Source: Candidatus Aerophobota bacterium
Lineage (GTDB): Bacteria > Aerophobota > Aerophobia > Aerophobales > B3-G15
Assembly (NCBI GenBank): GCA_030607715.1
Contig: JAUWJM010000005.1
Span: 1-25,674 of the forward strand
Reading direction: 5' to 3'
Length of the DNA: 25,674 nucleotides
Below are positions 7,689 to 14,357 of the stretch, in pieces; the first letter of the stretch is position 1, and each line of letters starts with the position of its first letter. A program made the position numbers and the translations under genes. The notes under the pieces were generated by a model. The model saw only the letters and a program-made list of their open reading frames with translations. It was not told the origin of the DNA and did no database searches.

Positions 7689-7747
7689 ACTTTATAAAAA
7701 AATTTAAATCACTGTATCTTATCTCCAAAAAGATCAATCTGAAGCTT

Positions 7748-7951
7748 TTGGCTGATCCTACCTATCCTATCAAGCCAAAGACCTTGGGCCTAAAATTGCG
7801 AAAGAAAAGAATGGATTTAGGTTTGCAAATAAAAGAACTCGCCCAATTTTTAAGTGTAACTCAAGACACAATTATAAACTGTGAGCTGAGGAATGTCAAG
7901 CCGAGCAGGAGGAATTTGGAGAAAGTGCACAAATTCTTAGGGATGTTTTAG
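7748..7951 (+). CDS. Small XRE-family helix-turn-helix protein (start uncertain, possibly a remnant)
   Basis: The frame ends with a clear Cro/C1-type DNA-binding domain. It reads KTLGLKLRKKRMDLGLQIKELAQFLSVTQDTIINCELRNVKPSRRNLEKVHKFLGMF, shown here only to identify the helices by their KELAQFLSV..DTI core. The same domain occurs as a short stand-alone protein or a C-terminal piece in many bacteria, usually with the sequence WE where this copy has CE. The frame is open far upstream, but that part is antisense to the comM relic. The only plausible starts are TTG at 7748 or an ATG inside the domain. It encodes 67 residues if TTG is used. It may be the leftover end of a larger gene. Confidence 0.5.
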   Translation: MADPTYPIKPKTLGLKLRKKRMDLGLQIKELAQFLSVTQDTIINCELRNVKPSRRNLEKVHKFLGMF

Positions 7952-7957
7952 TTATAT

Positions 7958-7985
7958 TTGACATATTGGTCGCAGATAGTAGAAT
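7958..7985 (+). promoter_or_regulatory. Predicted promoter of the exported zinc-ribbon gene
   Basis: TTGACA (7958-7963), a 16-base spacer and TAGAAT (7980-7985) lie about 60 bases before the ATG at 8046. A good AAGGAG site follows at about 8030-8036. Confidence 0.55.
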
Positions 7986-8045
7986 AAACCAGAGTATCTA
8001 ACTGAACATCTTTAACGATTCATAAGATTGAAGGAGACTATAAAA

Positions 8046-8791
8046 ATGAGGCTACTTATTTCTGTAATTTTGTTGGGGAGTTTTTTGCTTGGAACTACAA
8101 CATCAGCTCTAGCAATTGATCCTAGGCTTAAAGAAAAATTTCATAAGGATCTTATTTACGTTACTTTAAAGAGCAAAGATGATATCTGGGAACTAAGGAG
8201 TAAATACAAGAATATTGATTTTGCAATATACGAAGGCCCTGTTTTTACCCAACTTGAATCGCCTCAAATAAAAATTATCAAAGATTGGATTGCTAGTGGG
8301 GGTCGATTGTGGCTAAGGTTGTTTGATGCATCCGGTGGTGGATGCTCCAAGGAGGTTCTATCCTATATAGCGAGTTTTTTAAATTTAAGGGCCGCAACAG
8401 TAGAAAATCTTAAAAATATTAATCCCCTTAAAAAGATAAAGAGATTATGCATCATCCTCTATCCACAGGAGTTAAGTACCTAGAAATCTGGAAGAGGAAT
8501 TTTTATTTGGTCATTATTTCTGAAAAAGTTAAACCAATTATAGTTATCAAAGGTAAAACTGTGATGGGTATCCAGAGGGTTGGAAGGGGATTTGTTCTTA
8601 TTGATGGGACAGACGGAATTGACGTGAGGATGTATGATGGAGAAAGATCCGTTCTGAATCTTAAAGAATATCTTGCCGGCTATCCAATTCCTCAGGCTGG
8701 AAGTGTTACTGGCTACTGTCCAAAATGTGGTAAACCAGTAAAATCTTACTGGAATTACTGTCCAATGTGCGGAGCAGAATTACCAAAGTAG
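8046..8791 (+). pseudogene. Exported protein with glutaminase-like fold and C-terminal zinc ribbon, broken by a one-base frameshift
   Basis: The N-terminal frame (8046-8483) has a signal peptide (MRLLISVILLGSFLL..ALA). It is followed by KNIDFAIYEGPVF, IKIIKDWIASGGRLWLRLFD and LSYIASFLNL, which resembles the GATase1-like DUF4350/DUF4159 proteins. The second frame continues the same protein: HHPLSTGVKYLEIW, VGRGFVLIDGTD, and a terminal zinc ribbon YCPKCGKPV...YCPMCGAELPK. The frames join exactly if the A5 run at 8430-8434 had six A's, giving CTT AAA AAA GAT AAA GAG. The repaired protein would have 248 residues. Either it is a recent pseudogene, a sequencing error in a homopolymer, or less likely a programmed -1 shift at T-AAA-AAG. 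Function unknown. Confidence 0.75.
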
Positions 8792-9015
8792 GGTATAGCA
8801 AAAACTCTAACTTGCATTTCTACTGGCTGAGGGTATTAATCTTAATTTAAAAATCTTATTGCCAGCATATAGAAATGATCAAAGTCTTACACCAGAGTAG
8901 GTTAAGGAGACTTATAATAGGGTAGAGTTTGAATGCGTATCGTTTTAAATGTTTACTATCTAAGATTTATAGAGATCTTGAGTGGCACTGTCAAAAACGA
9001 AAATAAGGTGATATC

Positions 9016-9303
9016 ATGAGGACACATATAGAAAAGATAAAACAAAAAATCCTTCCCATTTTGCAACGGTATGGGGTAAAAAGAGCAGGGCTATTTGGCT
9101 CATTTGTTCGAAGAGAGACAAGAGAAGGCAGTGATGTCGATATATTAGTAGAAATTGATAAGGATATTAGTCTCCTTGACTTTGTAGGACTTAAGCTGGA
9201 AATTGAGGAAGCATTAGGGGAAAAAGTAGATTTGGTGGAGTACAGAACAATTAAACCTCTTCTTAAAGAAAGGATTTTAAATGAGCAGGTAGAAATTTTA
9301 TGA
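9016..9303 (+). CDS. mntA: MntA-type nucleotidyltransferase antitoxin (pair 2)
   Basis: This is a compact 95-residue MNT protein with [20 protein letters not shown] (Gly28-Ser29; Asp40 and Asp42) and a C-terminal [13 protein letters not shown] strand that supplies the third acidic residue. It is of the classical MntA type, shown in Shewanella and Aphanizomenon to poly-AMPylate the tyrosine in the HepT active site. The last 4 bases overlap the hepT start (ATGA), so the antitoxin is made first and coupled to the toxin. GGTGA lies before the ATG at 9016. A TATAAT (8913-8918) lies about 100 bases upstream but without a convincing -35. Confidence 0.9.
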   Translation: MRTHIEKIKQKILPILQRYGVKRAGLFGSFVRRETREGSDVDILVEIDKDISLLDFVGLKLEIEEALGEKVDLVEYRTIKPLLKERILNEQVEIL

Positions 9304-9908
9304 AAAGAGATATAAAAGTATATATCGAGGATATTTTGGAAAGTATTGCAAAGATAGAAGAGTACACAAAAGGGATTATAAAAGATGATTTTTTAAAAAA
9401 CACACAAATTCAAGATGCTGTTTTAAGACGATTGGAAATTATAGGAGAGGTTGTAAAGAATGTTCCCCAGGAGTTTAGAGAAAAATATTCAGAAATACCT
9501 TGGAGAAAGATAGCAGGAATGAGAGATATTCTTATCCACGAGTATTTTGGAGTAAATTTGGAGCGAGCTTGGAAGGCTGTTGTAGAGGACATTCCCGACT
9601 TAAAAAGTAAACTACTGGAAGTGAGGGAAACCTTGCAGGAGACAAAAATGATTGAAGTTAAAAAGAAAAACCAGCAACATTTTGTAGTGACGGTGGAAGA
9701 AGGTGGCGAAAGCAGAGAGTATAATGTGACTTTAGATGACGATTATTGGCAAAAACTAACTCAAGGCAGCATGAGTAAAGAAGAGTTGATAAAAAAGTCT
9801 TTTAAGTTTTTATTGGAGAGAGAACCTAAAGAATCCATACTTTCCCAATTTAACTTGAAGGTCATTAATAGGTATTTTCCTGAATTTGAGAGGGAGATAA
9901 GAAAATAG
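9300..9908 (+). CDS. hepT: HepT (DUF86) ribonuclease toxin with an 86-residue C-terminal extension (pair 2)
   Basis: Residues 1-115 form a standard HepT/DUF86 protein: [18 protein letters not shown], then [14 protein letters not shown] with the intact RX4HXY site (Arg75, His80, Tyr82). The HEPN dimer should cut RNA, and Tyr82 is the expected AMPylation target of the upstream MNT protein. HepT proteins normally end near residue 110-120; this one continues to 202. The extra part begins at Met117, has a beta-rich start ([21 protein letters not shown]), then [18 protein letters not shown] and [18 protein letters not shown]. It carries its own AGGAGA site and ATG at 9648. It may therefore be a fusion of toxin and a formerly separate small gene, possibly still made as two products. 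Confidence 0.88.
   Translation: MKRDIKVYIEDILESIAKIEEYTKGIIKDDFLKNTQIQDAVLRRLEIIGEVVKNVPQEFREKYSEIPWRKIAGMRDILIHEYFGVNLERAWKAVVEDIPDLKSKLLEVRETLQETKMIEVKKKNQQHFVVTVEEGGESREYNVTLDDDYWQKLTQGSMSKEELIKKSFKFLLEREPKESILSQFNLKVINRYFPEFEREIRK
9637..9650 (+). promoter_or_regulatory. Internal ribosome-binding site and ATG inside hepT
   Basis: AGGAGA (9637-9642), five bases, then ATG (9648-9650), all in frame inside hepT. The ATG sits exactly where the HepT domain ends and the extension begins. If used, it would give a separate 86-residue protein (9648-9908). Confidence 0.5.
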
Positions 9909-9960
9909 ATATCATCTTAGATTATACTTCTTCCTTGCTCTTAAAGTTAGCTGTTGAGTA

Positions 9961-9989
9961 TTGTTTTAAAAATTTGACACCAATATAAT
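9961..9989 (+). promoter_or_regulatory. Predicted promoter of the third MNT/HEPN pair
   Basis: TTGTTT (9961-9966), a 17-base spacer and a perfect TATAAT (9984-9989). The start of transcription would fall near 9996, which excludes the in-frame ATG at 9992 and favours the ATG at 10025. Confidence 0.5.
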
Positions 9990-10024
9990 TTATGAAAAAC
10001 CCTGATTTAAAAGAGGGTGAAAAA

Positions 10025-10351
10025 ATGGATGATAGGGAAAACATCGTAAAAAGACTCAAAGAGATACTAAACGAACTAAACGTTGATTATTCAAAAGTTA
10101 TAGTATTTGGTAGCAGAGCAAGAGAAGATTATGGAAAGGAAAGTGATTGGGATTTTCTGGTAGTTCTTAGAAAACCTGTAGGTACAAAAACCAAGCATAG
10201 CTTGTGGCTAAAGATTTACAAAAGATTCCATGAAAGGTTTCCTCTCACCTCTGTGGATATAATTCTAAAGGATATTGAATCTTTTGAGGAGGAGAAGAAG
10301 GTAGTAAATACGATTTCTAATGAGGTTTATCAGGAAGGAATTGAGATATGA
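10025..10351 (+). CDS. MNT-family nucleotidyltransferase (pair 3)
   Basis: This 108-residue nucleotidyltransferase has VIVFGSRAREDYGKESDWDF (Gly29-Ser30; Asp41, Asp43). SDWDF replaces the usual SDIDL. A later SVDIILKD strand may hold the third acidic residue. The start at 10025 is chosen because GAGGGTG lies upstream and because the predicted promoter lies too close to the alternative ATG at 9992. It overlaps the HEPN gene by ATGA. It should neutralise that partner, though for HEPN proteins of this class the biochemistry is less established than for HepT. It begins 116 bases after pair 2 ends. Confidence 0.88.
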   Translation: MDDRENIVKRLKEILNELNVDYSKVIVFGSRAREDYGKESDWDFLVVLRKPVGTKTKHSLWLKIYKRFHERFPLTSVDIILKDIESFEEEKKVVNTISNEVYQEGIEI

Positions 10352-10761
10352 AAGAAGAGATAGTTTTGCGATGGCTCAGAAAAGCAGGAAATGACCTGAA
10401 AGTAATTCAGCGGCTGATAGATTTTAAAGATGCTCCTAAAGACTTGCTCTGCTTCCATTGCCAGCAGGCTATTGAAAAGTATCTAAAAGCATATTTAACA
10501 TGGGTTGATGTAAGAGTAGGAAAAATACATGATTTGGAAACCATCTTGAATCTTTGTATAGAAAAAGATAAACAGTTTGAAAAACTGGATAAGGATAAAA
10601 TACCCAAACTGACTATCTACGCCACCGAAATAAGATATCCGGAAGAAGAGATAGAAGTGAGCGCCGAGGAAATGAAGGAAGCATATGATACAGCTAAGAA
10701 AGTAAAGGATTTTGTAATTAGAAGGCTTGAGGAAAAAGGATTAACGATTAAAGAAGAGTAA
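10348..10761 (+). CDS. HEPN domain protein (PF05168 type) (pair 3)
   Basis: This 137-residue helical protein has the classical HEPN signature: LRKAGNDLKVIQRL, FHCQQAIEKYLKAYL (36-50), KIHDLETIL (59-67) and YATEIRYPEE (91-100), then a C-terminal helix rich in Glu and Lys. It lacks the RX4HXY site of HepT. The conserved histidines and the EIRYP segment are those of the PF05168 HEPN family, whose members pair with MNT proteins and have been suggested to bind nucleotides or act as toxins. Coupled to the upstream gene by an ATGA overlap. The exact activity is not established. Confidence 0.88.
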   Translation: MKEEIVLRWLRKAGNDLKVIQRLIDFKDAPKDLLCFHCQQAIEKYLKAYLTWVDVRVGKIHDLETILNLCIEKDKQFEKLDKDKIPKLTIYATEIRYPEEEIEVSAEEMKEAYDTAKKVKDFVIRRLEEKGLTIKEE

Positions 10762-10868
10762 CGGTGAAACTTGGAACTATTAATGGGTTGTTTGGTGTTA
10801 AAAGAGAAGATTGTGTTTGGTTTTCCCTCTTAAAGAAAAGATTTTATGAGAAAAGAATAAAATCTGTT

Positions 10869-11453
10869 CTACTCATCCCATCCGGTTCTAACATCAAATC
10901 CTTTCTCTTTGCCTATTTCTTTCAGATAATTTCCAAACACTTTTAATGCCTTCTCCATCTGTCGAAAAATGTGTGCAGAATATTCAAGATCACCTTTCCC
11001 CCACAACTTGGCCTCATCCTTAACTTTTAAGTAGTCCACCATAGGCTCCAACTCTTTCAGCCTGTCTATAACCTCAACATGCGTTACAAATCCCTTCTTG
11101 GCAAACTGTGTCTTGGTGAATTCATCGCAGTTCCACTTATAATCAGAATCTGGGTACAGGCCGAAGGTAAACCACAGAGGCTCACAACCTTTATCTAGCT
11201 CCAGTATGATTCCTCTATAGTGGTCCGGTAATCTTCCATTGTATCTGTATCTTTTAATCTTTCCTCCAATGCACAGGTGGTATTTGTCCCAGTTCTCCTC
11301 GTAATCAGGTTGGTAAACTGCTCCTCGTTTTACCCATTTTTTGTGGAAAGGAAAATCCACAATTTTAGGGTTGTACTCTTTGTAGTGATTGAAGAACTCA
11401 ATTATGTTATCTATTTGTTTGGCCTTGGCGTGGTAGTGGATGGTTATGCCCAT
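10869..11453 (-). CDS. Conserved-looking hypothetical protein, 194 residues
   Basis: I do not recognise the family. The protein starts MGITIHYHAKAKQIDNIIEF, has an aromatic-rich centre (NWDKYHLCIGGKIKRYRYNG, LPDHYRGIILELDKGCEPLWF, FGLYPDSDYKWN), and ends in helices (MVDYLKVKDEAKLWGKGD..). There is no signal peptide or membrane segment. The mixture of beta-like strands and evenly distributed charged residues is typical of a real soluble protein. The ATG at 11453 lacks a good ribosome-binding site. The next plus-strand promoter begins just beyond it, so it is probably transcribed alone. No function can be offered. Confidence 0.65.
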   Translation of the reverse strand: MGITIHYHAKAKQIDNIIEFFNHYKEYNPKIVDFPFHKKWVKRGAVYQPDYEENWDKYHLCIGGKIKRYRYNGRLPDHYRGIILELDKGCEPLWFTFGLYPDSDYKWNCDEFTKTQFAKKGFVTHVEVIDRLKELEPMVDYLKVKDEAKLWGKGDLEYSAHIFRQMEKALKVFGNYLKEIGKEKGFDVRTGWDE

Positions 11454-11520
11454 GTAAACAGGAAGGGCTCTGATTTCAAAAAACTATGTTGTTTATTTCG
11501 CAGTGTGTGCACTTTGAAAG

Positions 11521-11550
11521 TTGACATAAGAGTAGAATGCCTAATATTAT
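11521..11550 (+). promoter_or_regulatory. Predicted promoter of the two-helix membrane protein
   Basis: A perfect TTGACA (11521-11526), an 18-base spacer and TATTAT (11545-11550). Expected transcription start is near 11557, 29 bases before the GTG at 11586. Confidence 0.55.
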
Positions 11551-11585
11551 GGAATATAATATATAAAAAATGGGAATCAAATAAC

Positions 11586-12131
11586 GTGACGAAACAACAA
11601 TGGAAAAGGCGGATTTACTTTGGCGATGCTATAATAAGTTTTATCGGCGCATTCATTACTTTGTCAGATAATTTACCTACTCACCCTTTGATTGATAAGT
11701 TTTCCAAATGGAGCCACATAAATGATGGTTTGGTTAACCTCCAAATCATAGACTCTAAGCTGGAAGACGATAAAGCTGGTTTGTTAACAAGTAAAGAAAC
11801 AGGATTTAAAGAAATTCTCGAAATTATAAAGAAGAATGAAACAATTCCTGACGGTAAAGTAAAGAGTATTGCCTATTTGGAGCCGGCATCTATCGAATAC
11901 GAGAAGCGCTCTGTGCCTTTCCTTGCGCCTATAATAATAGACTATTATAATCATTCACCCTATCTTGTCACAACCATATCCACTCTCAAAGAGTGGATAA
12001 AAACCTATAGACATCAACGTATCTTGTTCTGGGGTTTTTTACTTATAGCTATAGGTTTTTTGATAGATATTATTGTAAAATTGATTGAAATCGTAGAAAA
12101 TAAATATCAAAAAGCAAAAACTGAAGAATAA
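11586..12131 (+). CDS. Hypothetical membrane protein with two terminal transmembrane helices
   Basis: Starting at GTG 11586, the protein has 181 residues. A transmembrane helix lies near the N-terminus (YFGDAIISFIGAFITL). A soluble domain of about 110 residues follows, containing DKFSKWSHINDG, IIKKNETIPDGKVKSIAYLE and PIIIDYYNHSPYLVTTISTLKEW. A second helix (ILFWGFLLIAIGFLIDIIV) and a short Lys/Glu tail close it. The topology suggests a membrane-anchored domain outside the cytoplasm with both ends inside. The frame is open far upstream, but that part is antisense to the neighbouring gene; the promoter position supports the GTG. I do not recognise the family. No partner gene is evident. Confidence 0.6.
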   Translation: MTKQQWKRRIYFGDAIISFIGAFITLSDNLPTHPLIDKFSKWSHINDGLVNLQIIDSKLEDDKAGLLTSKETGFKEILEIIKKNETIPDGKVKSIAYLEPASIEYEKRSVPFLAPIIIDYYNHSPYLVTTISTLKEWIKTYRHQRILFWGFLLIAIGFLIDIIVKLIEIVENKYQKAKTEE

Positions 12132-12177
12132 AAAGCGGTTTTGATAAGCAATTTCCTCATATTTCTCTGAGATACTT

Positions 12178-12672
12178 TCACCATCTCTCACACAGCCCCC
12201 TATACCCACAGTTAGAGCACATAAAATTCTGATTGGGATAAAAAATCTCTGAATCAATGGCCTTTCTCACATATCTGAACAGTTTTAGTAGTCTATCTAT
12301 ATCTTGGCCAGTCCTGTAGGTTTTGATCTGCTGGATTTTTGGCTTTTTCGTCCTCACCATGACATCAAATCTGAGGCCAGCTTCTTCTTTTCCTTCCAGC
12401 TTCCTGTAGGCCAGTGCGTAAGCGGTGAGCTGGAGATCACTTTTCACTGCATCTTCTGTCATTGACCTTTTGGTAGTTTTGTGATCCACAATGAAGTCTT
12501 TGTCGTCTATGATATCCATAAACCCATTCAGTTTGTAGCCATCTTCTAAATTCAAATTAAATTCCCTTTCCACATAGATAGGCTGGATTTTGGGAGCAAC
12601 AATCTTGTGATAGTTAGTTATAAGTTTTATTCCATCGTCTTTTACCTTTCCAGGTTTTTTTATCTTCTTCAA
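12178..12672 (-). pseudogene. C-terminal part of a PD-(D/E)XK nuclease (RecB/Cas4-like), 5' truncated
   Basis: The frame retains LNGFMDIIDDKDFIVDHKTTK, with the catalytic Asp53, Asp63 and Lys65 of the PD-(D/E)XK fold. It also retains QLTAYALAYR and the terminal cysteine trio CSNCGYRGLC (Cys152, 155, 161) that would hold a [4Fe-4S] cluster with one N-terminal cysteine. That N-terminal half is absent; the intact relative at 16146-16946 is 266 residues and has about 90 more at its front. The only start available is TTG at 12672 without a ribosome-binding site, and the frame runs upstream without homology. It is most likely a remnant. It could be a short variant only if it does not need the fourth cysteine. 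Confidence 0.75.
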
Positions 12673-12851
12673 ACAATGTATTTTTGACCCTGGCCTTGGG
12701 TGTGGATGGACTTCCCTAAGATTATCTTTGGGATAGGTAAGATTTTGGGCCCGTCTCAGGAGAAAGCAAGCTCAGGGATAGGTTTTCCTTTGGTAAAATT
12801 AGTAAAGGGTAATTTGAGGATAAGCATGTACAAGAAAGTTAAAAACCCTGA

Positions 12852-13349
12852 TTATCTCACATAATCTTTTAACTTTTGTACAGCATCATTTTCTCTTGGG
12901 TTGATAACGCTGAGATTCTCATTTAGACCAGCAGTGTAAAGTTCCTCATCATCCACCACAAAAACAAGTCTTTCTTTACTCTCTTTCAAGATTTCCCTGA
13001 GTTCAATGGCAGAAGTAAGATGGATGGAATCAGCTGTTTTAATAGCGTGTTTTATTATTAAAGAAATGGATTTTGATATTGTGGCATCATCAACTGAGCT
13101 TATTATAAAGTAGTTCTCAAGATCAGCTACAAATCTTGCTACAGAGTCAGTGAACGTCTCTCGTGTTATCTCTTTTGCCTTGAGAAGTCTTCTAAGAGCC
13201 GAGATAAACTCTAAAACTAAAAGGAAGGAAGTGGCTAATCTATGTTTGGATTTTTCTATTTTCTCGAACAGTCTGTCAATAAACTCGGTTCCTTCCTCTG
13301 TTCTGTACCTTTTTACAATAGCAGAGGTATCAAGATAAAAAACGGTCAT
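12852..13349 (-). CDS. vapC: VapC-like PIN domain ribonuclease toxin
   Basis: This 165-residue PIN domain protein has all four acidic positions: YLDTSAIVKRY (Asp7), VLEFISAL (Glu47), IKTADSIHLTSA (Asp107) and VVDDEELYTAG (Asp133 or 134). These bind Mg2+ in VapC enzymes, which cut tRNA or rRNA when free of antitoxin. It follows the antitoxin gene by a single base (stop at 13351-13353, ATG at 13349), so the two are co-translated. The length is at the long end for VapC (usually 130-150) because of a C-terminal tail. Confidence 0.88.
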   Translation of the reverse strand: MTVFYLDTSAIVKRYRTEEGTEFIDRLFEKIEKSKHRLATSFLLVLEFISALRRLLKAKEITRETFTDSVARFVADLENYFIISSVDDATISKSISLIIKHAIKTADSIHLTSAIELREILKESKERLVFVVDDEELYTAGLNENLSVINPRENDAVQKLKDYVR

Positions 13350-13350
13350 G

Positions 13351-13575
13351 TTAGTGCATCTCTTCCTCTCTTATTTTTATAATTTCACCACTCAAGCTTT
13401 TCTTAACCTGTTTATTAAGCTGGTTTCTAATTTCATGGATTGGTTTAACATGATATTTAGAGAGCAAATCCTTTAAGCTTTCTCTAATACTCTCAGTTTT
13501 AGTTTTGTATAATCCAATAGCGATTAAAGCCTCTATTTCCTTCATCCCTTCAGGTATATATACCTGTCGTTTCAC
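13351..13575 (-). CDS. vapB: VapB-like antitoxin, small DNA-binding type
   Basis: This 74-residue protein directly precedes a PIN toxin. Its first half, RQVYIPEGMKEIEALIAIG and YKTKTESIRESLKDLLSKY, has the beta-strand plus two-helix look of a ribbon-helix-helix antitoxin. The rest is a charged tail that would wrap the toxin. The start is GTG at 13575. An AGGT lies 8 bases upstream. The gene start contains a perfect 16-bp palindrome and lies beside a short direct repeat, possible autoregulatory sites. The family call is from size, position and helix pattern. Confidence 0.75.
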   Translation of the reverse strand: MKRQVYIPEGMKEIEALIAIGLYKTKTESIRESLKDLLSKYHVKPIHEIRNQLNKQVKKSLSGEIIKIREEEMH

Positions 13576-13612
13576 TTCGTTTACCTAGTTATATGATTTG
13601 ACTCGTTACCTA
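13551..13612. promoter_or_regulatory. Candidate VapBC operator: palindrome and direct repeats
   Basis: CAGGTATATATACCTG (13551-13566) is a perfect palindrome covering codons 4-9 of vapB. On the minus strand, upstream of the GTG, TAGGTAACGAGT (13601-13612) recurs as TAGGTAAACGAAGT (13574-13587). VapB proteins commonly repress their own operons through such sites. The palindrome may also be a chance result of its codons, so this is tentative. Confidence 0.35.
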
Positions 13613-13620
13613 TCGGTTAA

Positions 13621-13863
13621 TTAGGTTCGTCGGTTCGTTGCGGTAATGCAAGTCATGCCTTCTCTTAGGGAGCTTAATAGCTTCTCAATTTCTTGAAGTG
13701 ACGTTATCTTCTCATCAAGGATTATATGATGCCTTTTTCCATCTTTCATAGCAGGAGATTTGGGTTCATAACCTTGTTTTTGTAAGAGCCAGGCTATGGA
13801 ACAGTAATGATATTGTCCAATTTCAGAAGCTTTCAGGAACTCATCACCGCTAAACTTATTCAT
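13621..13863 (-). pseudogene. N-terminal fragment of a Cas4-like/PD-(D/E)XK family protein
   Basis: The 80-residue frame begins MNKFSGDEFLKASEIGQYHYC and continues SIAWLLQKQGYEPKSPAMKDGKRHH. This is the N-terminal block of Cas4-like proteins: a SEI-x-x-Y-x-YC motif whose cysteine is a cluster ligand, then a Gly-x-x-x-His motif I. It continues with ITSLQEIEKLLSSL and ends in a non-homologous tail (EGMTCITATNRRT). No catalytic Asp/Glu-X-Lys segment or C-terminal cysteines follow. It could be a truncated nuclease or a short stand-alone family that I cannot confirm. It lies immediately upstream of vapB on the same strand. Confidence 0.6.
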
Positions 13864-13977
13864 GAATATCTTTAGAAAAAGAAATTTATAAACTTCTGAA
13901 ATTCACTACCACAAATTAAGGGTACATAGATAAAAAATATGCTATAATAAATCAGTAAAGAATAAGGGGGGATAATT

Positions 13978-14355
13978 ATGGAGAGGAAGATTAAAATAAA
14001 GGTAGGAAAGATAGAGGTTTTAGCCCAATTCAATGAGTCCAAGATAGCCGGGCTTATCTGGGAGACTCTTCCTATTTCTGCATCTGTAAATACCTGGGGA
14101 GATGAAATTTATTTCTCTATCCCTATCAAAGCAAAATTAGAAAAAGCAGTAGACACAGTTGAAAAAGGTGATTTGGGATACTGGCCGGAAGGGAAATGCT
14201 TTTGTATCTTTTTTGGACCGTCGCTGATTAGTTCTGGAAATGAAATCAAACCAGCCAGTAGTGTGGAAATAATTGGAAAGCTCTGTGGTAACCCTGAGGA
14301 ATTCAGGAAAGTAAGTTCAGGAGAAACCATTATTTTGGAAAAGTTAAAGGAGTGA
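13978..14355 (+). CDS. Cyclophilin-like fold protein (TM1367/DUF369 family)
   Basis: This 125-residue protein matches the bacterial and archaeal cyclophilin-like family (PF04126). Landmarks are IWETLPISASVNTWGDEIYF, then VEKGDLGYWPEGKCFCIFFGPS, the most conserved stretch, and a closing beta strand VEIIGKL. The fold resembles eukaryotic peptidyl-prolyl isomerases, but isomerase activity has not been shown for this group as far as I know. GGGGGG precedes the ATG and TATAAT lies at 13943-13948. The next gene, an FmdB-type zinc ribbon, starts 2 bases after its stop, suggesting one operon. Confidence 0.85.
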   Translation: MERKIKIKVGKIEVLAQFNESKIAGLIWETLPISASVNTWGDEIYFSIPIKAKLEKAVDTVEKGDLGYWPEGKCFCIFFGPSLISSGNEIKPASSVEIIGKLCGNPEEFRKVSSGETIILEKLKE

Positions 14356-14357
14356 CT

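Noticed and set aside
7460..7690. N-terminal half of a long plus-strand open frame ending in the HTH domain
   Set aside because: It is antisense to a clear ComM fragment and has no protein-like pattern of its own. Only the HTH part from about 7748 is retained.
8430..8436. Programmed -1 frameshift site
   Set aside because: The sequence T-AAA-AAG is not a full slippery heptamer and I see no stimulating stem-loop. A one-base deletion in the A-run is the simpler explanation, kept only as an alternative.
10764..10946. 60-codon plus-strand frame after the third HEPN gene
   Set aside because: It has no ribosome-binding site, overlaps the opposite gene's end, and reads as random hydrophobic sequence.
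11277..11585. Upstream extension of the two-helix membrane protein
   Set aside because: It is antisense to the 194-residue gene and lies upstream of the predicted promoter at 11521-11550.
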